A stretch of 64,000 bases of DNA from Luteimonas sp. YGD11-2 (GTDB lineage: Bacteria > Pseudomonadota > Gammaproteobacteria > Xanthomonadales > Xanthomonadaceae), in assembly GCF_004118975.1 (NCBI RefSeq), contig NZ_CP035376.1:806001-870000 (forward strand), given 5' to 3'. The notes under the pieces were generated by a model that saw nothing but the letters and a program-made list of their open reading frames with translations, was not told the DNA's origin and ran no database searches. Of the stretch, positions 56,289-64,000 are shown one piece after another. The translations under genes were made by a program, and so were the position numbers. The stretch's first letter is position 1. Every line of letters starts with the position of its first letter.

Positions 56289-56942
56289 TCAGCGTGGCGT
56301 CACCACCTGCGCCATGACCGCGATGTAGTGGCACACGCTGCCCGCGATGCAGAACAGGTGCCAGATCGCGTGCGAGTAGGGGATCGATTCGCGATGGTAG
56401 AAGATTGTGCCCAGGGTATAGAACAGCCCGCCCGCGATCAGCCAGCCGAAAGTCCAGCCATCCAGCGCCGCGAGCACCGGCTTGATCGCCACGATCACCA
56501 GCCAGCCCATGGCCACGTAGATCAGCGTCGACAGGCGCTTGAAGCGGCCTGTGTAGAACAGCTTGAACACCACCCCGGCAAACGCCAGCGTCCAGATCGC
56601 CGTGAACAGGGTCCAGCCCAATGGTCCGCGCAGCCCGATCAGGGTGAATGGCGTGTAGGTACCGGCGATCAGCAGGTAGATCGCGCAGTGGTCGAACACC
56701 TTGAGCCGGCCCTTGAGCACCGGGTGGTGGAACGCGTGGTAGAGCGTGGAGGCGAGGTACAGCATCAGCAGGCTGACGCCGAAGACGATCGCGGCGCCGA
56801 GCTGCCAGGCGTCGCCGTACAGTGCGGCCAGGGTGATCAGCACCGCGCCGGCGGCAAGCGCGGCGGCGGCGCCGAGCCCATGGGTCAGCGCGCTGGCGAG
56901 TTCCTCGCGCTTCTGTCGCAGGCTCATGGTGGTGGTGCTCAT
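56289..56942 (-). CDS. trhA: Hemolysin III / TrhA family membrane protein (PAQR-like)
   Basis: 217 residues with seven hydrophobic helices. KREELASALTHGLGAAAALAAG, LASTLYHAFHHPVLKGRLKVFDHCAIYLLIAGTYTPF and the C-terminal SHAIWHLFCIAGSVCHYIAVM carry the conserved Ser, Asp and three His that make the PAQR zinc site. In E. coli the homologue (YqfA/TrhA) affects membrane-lipid energy balance; hemolytic activity is historical labelling. Confidence 0.92.
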   Translation of the reverse strand: MSTTTMSLRQKREELASALTHGLGAAAALAAGAVLITLAALYGDAWQLGAAIVFGVSLLMLYLASTLYHAFHHPVLKGRLKVFDHCAIYLLIAGTYTPFTLIGLRGPLGWTLFTAIWTLAFAGVVFKLFYTGRFKRLSTLIYVAMGWLVIVAIKPVLAALDGWTFGWLIAGGLFYTLGTIFYHRESIPYSHAIWHLFCIAGSVCHYIAVMAQVVTPR

Positions 56943-57051
56943 TGCGGCCCCGGGGGAAAGGTCCGGGGCGCATTAGACCATACGCGTGCGTGCTGTCAGT
57001 GGGCAGCGCGAACGGATGGCAATGGAGCGAACGCGATTGCCGCGGGCCCGG

Positions 57052-58656
<1,605 letters not shown>

Positions 58657-58700
58657 GCGGGAATGCACGCGCTGCGTGCGGCAGGGTCAGGGGGCTGGCG

Positions 58701-58729
58701 ATTATACGCGGCGCCGGGCCACCTATAAT
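58701..58729. promoter_or_regulatory. Back-to-back TATAAT elements: bidirectional promoter of prfC and the GT gene
   Basis: ATTATA (58701-58706, TATAAT on the reverse strand) and TATAAT (58724-58729, forward strand) are exactly 17 bases apart. Each hexamer therefore lies at the -35 position of the other. Predicted starts are near 58694 (prfC) and 58736 (glycosyltransferase gene). Confidence 0.6.
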
Positions 58730-58766
58730 CCGGGGCCCGCGCGGCGCGCGTCATGCAGTCAGGGCG

Positions 58767-60266
58767 ATGGATCAGCCGCAACCTCGGGCGCACCTGCAGT
58801 TGTCGAAAACCGGAGGCCCGCCGTTCAACGGTTCGGTGGGATACGTCAACGACCGCGTCGCGCCGCTGTTGCGCGCGTGTGGCTGGCGGGTGCAGGCGTT
58901 CGTGCCGCCCCGCCCGCGGCTGCGCGCCGCGCAGGAATCCATGGTGCCGATGGGCCTGGCGCGTGCGCTGGCCGACCAGGCGTCGGGGCCCACGCCGCTG
59001 CTCGCCGTGCACGACGGCGCCGGGGTTTCCCTCCGCGGACCGTCCAGGCAATGGGCGTCGCACCATCTGGTGCTCTACCACGGGCTCGCATACGGCACCG
59101 GTGCATGGATCGGCAACGAGGCCATCGATGTCCATTGCGCGAATTCCCCCTATCTCGCACGTAGCTTGCGCGCGTTGTTCGCGACCCCGGACTGGCAGGG
59201 ACGTCGGGTGCTCGACCCCGCCGGGTTCACGCGGGTGGTCGATGCCCCGATGCCGGTGCCGTGCGTGTCCACGCCGGCGGGCGAGCCGGGCTTCCCCATG
59301 GGGTCGGACGTGCCGTTGGCGGTGCGTCGCGCCGTGGATGCCGGTGTTGTCGTCGGGCATGCGCTGCAGCCCGGCAAGCAGGACCTGATGGCCACGGTCG
59401 GCATCCTGTACGCCCTCAACGACATCGCACGCAGGCGCGGTGGCACGCGGGTGATGCTGGCGATCTCCGAACAGTCGCTGCCGCCCGCGCACCAGGCCTC
59501 GATCGACGCGATGCTGGCCGGGTCGGGGCTGCGCTGCGCCGACCTGTTCCTGCCGGTGCCGCACCTGCACCAGCGCGCGGTGTTCGAACTGTTCGGCATT
59601 GCCCGGTTCGGGTTGGCCTACAACCTGTTCCCGGAGCCGTTCGGCTTCTACGTGCTGGAGTCGGTGCACGCCGGTTGCCCGGTCTACACCAATGGCGTCG
59701 GCAACAACCGCTTCCTGCTGCCCGACGGGCACGGCATCACGGTGATCGAGGATGCCGGAATGGCGGCCGATGCCAGCGGCCAGGTGTCGCCCGCGGCCTT
59801 TGTGCCGGTGGCCGAAGCCATCCTGGAGGGGCTTCGGGAACCGCAGGCGGTCAGCGCGGCATGCGCGCAGGCGCGGGCATTCATCGACGCCCACTGGTCA
59901 CCGGCGGCGTTCGAGGCAGGCTTCATGACCGCCGTGGAACGCGCGCTGCAACCGCCGCCGCCGCCGGTGGACTTCGAAGCCCTGGAGGTGCAGATCGGGC
60001 CGCTGGTGCGCGGTATCGACCGGGCCTCCGGTGTGGTCCGGGGCGACTATGCCAACCGCATCCTCGACCACCGCGAGCTGGCGCTGGTGCAGGAGCTGGC
60101 CGGACGCCCGGCAGCGGCGCTCGATGCCGCCGACATGCAGCGGCTGGAAACCGAACACCGCCTGTTCGAGGAGGGCGTACTCGCCCTCGGCCTGCCGGAA
60201 GCTACGGCTGGAAGCGCAGGATCCCCTGCGGGCCGAACATCCGGAACGGGATCGATTCCAGCCTGA
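58767..60266 (+). CDS. GT-B-fold glycosyltransferase (GT4-like)
   Basis: 499 residues. An N-terminal Rossmann half (GGPPFNGSVGYVNDRVAPLLRACGWRVQAFVPPRPRLR ... LVLYHGLAYGTG) is followed by a C-terminal half with the retaining-type donor-site motif EPFGFYVLESVHAGCPVYTNGVGNNRFLLPDGHGITVIED (E-x7-E). A helical tail from about residue 400 (FEALEVQIGPLVRGIDRASGVVRGDYANRILDHRELALVQELAG) is unfamiliar. Donor and acceptor unknown. Its last 65 bases overlap the convergent M23 gene. A perfect -10 lies 37 bases upstream of the ATG. Confidence 0.82.
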   Translation: MDQPQPRAHLQLSKTGGPPFNGSVGYVNDRVAPLLRACGWRVQAFVPPRPRLRAAQESMVPMGLARALADQASGPTPLLAVHDGAGVSLRGPSRQWASHHLVLYHGLAYGTGAWIGNEAIDVHCANSPYLARSLRALFATPDWQGRRVLDPAGFTRVVDAPMPVPCVSTPAGEPGFPMGSDVPLAVRRAVDAGVVVGHALQPGKQDLMATVGILYALNDIARRRGGTRVMLAISEQSLPPAHQASIDAMLAGSGLRCADLFLPVPHLHQRAVFELFGIARFGLAYNLFPEPFGFYVLESVHAGCPVYTNGVGNNRFLLPDGHGITVIEDAGMAADASGQVSPAAFVPVAEAILEGLREPQAVSAACAQARAFIDAHWSPAAFEAGFMTAVERALQPPPPPVDFEALEVQIGPLVRGIDRASGVVRGDYANRILDHRELALVQELAGRPAAALDAADMQRLETEHRLFEEGVLALGLPEATAGSAGSPAGRTSGTGSIPA

Positions 60267-61089
60267 GCCCACGGTTGACCTGCACCACGAAATGCAGGTG
60301 CGGACCGCTGGACAGCCCGGTGTTGCCCGATCGACCGATAGGGGTGCCGCGGCGCACCCGCTCGCCCGGGCGCACCAGCACGCCGCCCGCGTCGAGGTGG
60401 GCGTACAGCGCCATGCTGCCGTCATCGTGCAGCACCCGCACGAAATTGGCGCGCGTCACGGCTTCGTGGTCGCCGGGCGCGGCGTCCTCGAAACCGGCCT
60501 CGGCATGCATGACGGTGCCGTCGCGCGCGGCCAGCACCACGGTGCCGACCGGGGCGGCGAAGTCCACCGCGTGGCGGTTCTGCGCATCGGAATGGCTGTA
60601 GCGGCCCCCCCAGCCCTGTTCGACACGCAGCGCTCGCGTGTCCAGCGGATAGGCGTACTCGACGTCGCGCGGGCGTGCACCCGGATGCCCGGGCACCGCG
60701 GTGAGCGACAGCTGCGCGGCGGCACCGTAGCCGGCGATCCGCGTCAGCAGGACTTCGGTGCGCGCCGGCACCGTGGCGCGCGCGGGCAGCGCCGGCATTG
60801 CCTGCGGCGCGGGGCCGGTTGCGCGCAGCAGCACCTCGATCGGCCCGTCCAGCAGGTTCTGCACCCAGGTCAGCGATTCGCCGTCGGCCTGTTCCATGCG
60901 CAGGCGCGCAATCGCCGCGGGTGCACTGTCGGCGGTACGTCGCGGGCTGCGGGCATCCGGTGCCGGCCGGTCGGCGTAGTGCGGCGTGCCGTCGGCATCG
61001 GTCCAGCGCCACACTTCGCCGGCGCTGGCGTCGGTCGCCGCGGCGAACAGCGCGGCCGCGGCAAGCAGCGCGAGGGCGGGGGAAGACAT
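60202..61089 (-). CDS. DUF4124-M23 metallopeptidase, secreted
   Basis: 295 residues: signal peptide (MSSPALALLAAAALFAAATDASA), a short DUF4124 module (GEVWRWTDADGTPHYADRPAP), a beta-rich linker, and a C-terminal M23 domain with NRHAVDFAAPVGTVVLAARDG (H-x3-D), YAHL, RSGNTGLSSGPHLHFVVQV. Predicted periplasmic peptidoglycan endopeptidase, the second M23 protein in this window. Starts 7 bases after the phytase-like gene stop, so probably in the same mRNA. Confidence 0.93.
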   Translation of the reverse strand: MSSPALALLAAAALFAAATDASAGEVWRWTDADGTPHYADRPAPDARSPRRTADSAPAAIARLRMEQADGESLTWVQNLLDGPIEVLLRATGPAPQAMPALPARATVPARTEVLLTRIAGYGAAAQLSLTAVPGHPGARPRDVEYAYPLDTRALRVEQGWGGRYSHSDAQNRHAVDFAAPVGTVVLAARDGTVMHAEAGFEDAAPGDHEAVTRANFVRVLHDDGSMALYAHLDAGGVLVRPGERVRRGTPIGRSGNTGLSSGPHLHFVVQVNRGLRLESIPFRMFGPQGILRFQP

Positions 61090-61096
61090 CGTCGAC

Positions 61097-62200
61097 CTAC
61101 TGCGCGCAGGCGGGATCGAGGTCGAGCGCGCGGATCACCTCGCCGAGGTCGAACGCCGCCAGTGCGCGGTCATCGTGCACCGCGTACAGCACGCCGGCGT
61201 GGAAGCGCGGGGTGGCCGCGGCGTGCAGTGCGATGCCGTCGGTGTTCGCCGTGACCTCGCCACGGAAGCTGCCGCGCGGCGCCAGGGTGGTGCGGTCGAA
61301 CAGGTGGAAGCCGGTGTGCGGCATGGTCTGGTCCACCGCCAGCCAGTAGCCGGCATCGAGGCCGCAATCCCACAGCGCCACGCCCTCGGCCTCGCCGGAA
61401 AAGGTGCCGCCGGGCAGGCTGCGGCCGGTGTAGTCACCATCGAAGCCGTACTCGTGCAGTGTCGAGCCCTGGCGGGTGTCCTCGTCGGCGATCAGCAGCC
61501 GCTGCTGCGCCGGATCGCCGGCGATCGACTCCACCATGTGCAGCACGCCATCCCCATGGGTGGCGCCGAATGCGCCGAGATGCGTCGTGCGCACGCCGTC
61601 GGCGTCGGCCTCGATGCGGTAGCGGCGCACGCGCTGGTCGAGTTCTTCCGCGGGTGGAACCGTGCGGTGGTCCGCGCCATGCATGAAGCTGTCGGTGACG
61701 AAGCCCTCCAGCACGCCGGGCGCGATTTCATGCACCCAGATGCCGTAGGGGCTACGCAACTCGTCCTCGCCGAAGCTTGCGAGATGGGTGAGCCGGGGCA
61801 GCTGCAGGACCTGCACGCGCGGCGCGTCGCGTTCGGTCACCAGCACCAGGTCACCGAAAACCGCGATGCCATTCGGGCGCTCGAACTGGCCGGGCCCGCG
61901 TCCGCGGCCGCCGGATTCGCCAGCGTGCGCTCCGGTGTCGCCGTCGAAGATCACCAGCCGGTGCGAGGACTTGCCGGTGGCGATGACCTTCGTGGCGCCA
62001 TCCGCATCCACCCAGGTGGCCAGGGAGTCGAGCTCGTCCGCGGGGCGCGGCGTCGCCACGAACGCTTCGCGGACCACCACCGCTGCCGACGGCGCCACCT
62101 GGGGCCGCCCGGCTGATCCCCGCGCGTCGTGCTGCAGGCTTGCGCAGCCGGCGATGCAAAGCGGCAGGACGACGAGGAATGCGACGCGGGACGGAATCAT
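61097..62200 (-). CDS. Phytase-like beta-propeller lipoprotein
   Basis: 367 residues with a lipobox (VVLPLCIAGC). Propeller blades begin SLATWVDADGATKVIATGKSSHRLVIFDGDTG and continue with NGIAVFGDLVLVTERDAPRVQVLQL, LLIADEDTRQGSTLHEYGFDGDYTGRSLPGGTFSGEAEGVALWDC and YAVHDDRALAAFDLGEVI. Acidic residues that would bind calcium and phosphate fit bacterial beta-propeller phytases, but the usual DDPAIWV opening is altered to LDSLATWV, so activity is uncertain. A CATAAT -10 ends six bases before the ATG. Confidence 0.78.
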   Translation of the reverse strand: MIPSRVAFLVVLPLCIAGCASLQHDARGSAGRPQVAPSAAVVVREAFVATPRPADELDSLATWVDADGATKVIATGKSSHRLVIFDGDTGAHAGESGGRGRGPGQFERPNGIAVFGDLVLVTERDAPRVQVLQLPRLTHLASFGEDELRSPYGIWVHEIAPGVLEGFVTDSFMHGADHRTVPPAEELDQRVRRYRIEADADGVRTTHLGAFGATHGDGVLHMVESIAGDPAQQRLLIADEDTRQGSTLHEYGFDGDYTGRSLPGGTFSGEAEGVALWDCGLDAGYWLAVDQTMPHTGFHLFDRTTLAPRGSFRGEVTANTDGIALHAAATPRFHAGVLYAVHDDRALAAFDLGEVIRALDLDPACAQ

Positions 62201-62206
62201 CCGCCG

Positions 62207-62212
62207 ATTATG
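62207..62212 (-). promoter_or_regulatory. Putative -10 of the phytase-like gene, leaderless
   Basis: CATAAT (5 of 6) on the reverse strand is followed by CGGCGG and then the ATG at 62200, so transcription would start at the A of the start codon. The hexamer is framed by CCGCC and GGCGG arms. Confidence 0.45.
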
Positions 62213-62245
62213 GCGGAGACGCCCATGCGGGCGATGCCCTGCATG

Positions 62246-62282
62246 CGGCGGTGGGCGTTCGCCACGAAGCGCCCCACCGCCG
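62246..62282. repeat. 10-bp inverted repeat after sdaA
   Basis: CGGCGGTGGG (62246-62255) and CCCACCGCCG (62273-62282) are perfect complements around a 17-base loop, 10 bases beyond the sdaA stop. No U-run follows on the reverse strand, so it may only partly reduce read-through into the phytase-like gene. Confidence 0.55.
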
Positions 62283-62292
62283 GACTCGACGC

Positions 62293-63675
<1,383 letters not shown>

Positions 63676-63682
63676 GGGCGCT

Positions 63683-63688
63683 ATTCTA
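63683..63688 (-). promoter_or_regulatory. Putative -10 of sdaA, leaderless
   Basis: TAGAAT (5 of 6) on the reverse strand is separated from the sdaA ATG (63675) by AGCGCCC only, so the transcript would have a leader of about one base. No recognisable -35. Confidence 0.45.
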
Positions 63689-63730
63689 CGCGGCCCTTGT
63701 TGAACCCCGCCGTCCGGGCCGCGCAACGCC

Positions 63731-63982
63731 ATGTCCCAGCCAACGCCTGCGCTGCAGCTGTTCCAGCGCGACCACTGTCCGTTGTGCGACCAGGCGCTGG
63801 ACGTGCTGGCGCAGGCCCGTGTCCCGGACTTCGAGACCGTGTGGATCGACGATGACGAGGCGCTGGAGGCCCGTTACGGCATCCGCGTGCCGGTGCTGCG
63901 ATCAGCCGATGGCCGTGAACTCGACTGGCCGTTCGACGTGGCGGCCGTGGTGGCGTTCATCGGATCCCCGTCGGGGCCCTGA
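63731..63982 (+). CDS. Glutaredoxin-like thioredoxin-fold protein
   Basis: 83 residues. [22 protein letters not shown] carries a CPLC redox motif at the first helix, then [33 protein letters not shown], where VPVL is the cis-Pro region and GRELDWPFD the end seen in the DUF836 glutaredoxin family. Probable cytosolic thiol-disulfide protein; partner unknown. Divergent from sdaA with 55 bases between starts. Confidence 0.88.
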   Translation: MSQPTPALQLFQRDHCPLCDQALDVLAQARVPDFETVWIDDDEALEARYGIRVPVLRSADGRELDWPFDVAAVVAFIGSPSGP

Positions 63983-64000
63983 TCCCGCGATAGGCAGCCG

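Overview
The window is a very GC-rich, gene-dense chromosomal segment of a gammaproteobacterium, almost certainly a member of the Xanthomonadaceae/Lysobacteraceae (Lysobacter, Luteimonas or a relative). The clues are the gene content and order (tkt, gapA, DUF2339/DUF3999, pgk, pyk, class I aldolase in one 19 kb run), a large TonB-dependent receptor whose N-terminus reads [13 protein letters not shown], a GDSL-esterase autotransporter, and dispersed CCCTCTCCCG/CGGGAGAGGG palindromes. I see no prophage, insertion sequence, CRISPR array or plasmid gene; this is core chromosome with one tRNA.

Layout. 0.4-19.7 kb: forward-strand central carbon genes (tkt, gapA, pgk, pyk, class I aldolase). Between tkt and gapA lies a reverse-strand block: OmpW and an S1/P1 nuclease, then nine genes in one direction running from a molybdopterin-domain-like lipoprotein through modA-modB-modC, a short solute-binding lipoprotein, a CDF-like transporter, a SemiSWEET protein, an L,D-transpeptidase and an M23 peptidase. 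19.8-29 kb: a small tail-anchored protein behind an SD-masking hairpin, cysteine synthase (reverse), an RND adaptor/pump pair, a GNAT acetyltransferase, a sodium:alanine symporter and a SpoU methyltransferase. 29-36 kb: reverse-strand M28 peptidase, MscL, FAH-family enzyme, small membrane protein, SLC13 permease, trmB, thiG and thiS, with one forward Rieske protein. 36-46 kb: autotransporter esterase, a tandem palindromic repeat, tRNA-Gly(CCC), a nucleotide-translocase-like carrier, fadE with a divergent TetR gene and an operator between them, and GTP-type PEP carboxykinase. 46-51 kb: TonB receptor, a barrel-like secreted protein and Hsp33. 51-64 kb: MtgA, a GT2 glycosyltransferase overlapping a CBS-pair gene, AsmA-family protein, MliC-like lipoprotein, TrhA/hemolysin III, RF3, a GT-B glycosyltransferase, a DUF4124-M23 protein, a phytase-like lipoprotein, L-serine dehydratase and a glutaredoxin-like protein.

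How it fits together. The window carries most of lower glycolysis/gluconeogenesis plus transketolase and PEPCK, together with fatty-acid oxidation (fadE/TetR), so carbon flux in both directions is encoded here. The envelope is heavily represented (LDT, two M23 peptidases, MtgA, AsmA, MscL, MliC-like, OmpW, TBDR, RND).

The regulatory signals I could read directly are: a perfect FNR-type palindrome upstream of ompW; a 9-bp-arm operator overlapping a sigma70-type fadE promoter; two facing TATAAT hexamers exactly 17 bp apart between prfC and a glycosyltransferase gene; a 10-bp hairpin that masks the Shine-Dalgarno of a small gene; three candidate leaderless promoters; and good intrinsic terminators after gapA, fadE, pckG and the TonB receptor gene. 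All identifications come from reading the sequence and family knowledge; no database search was run.
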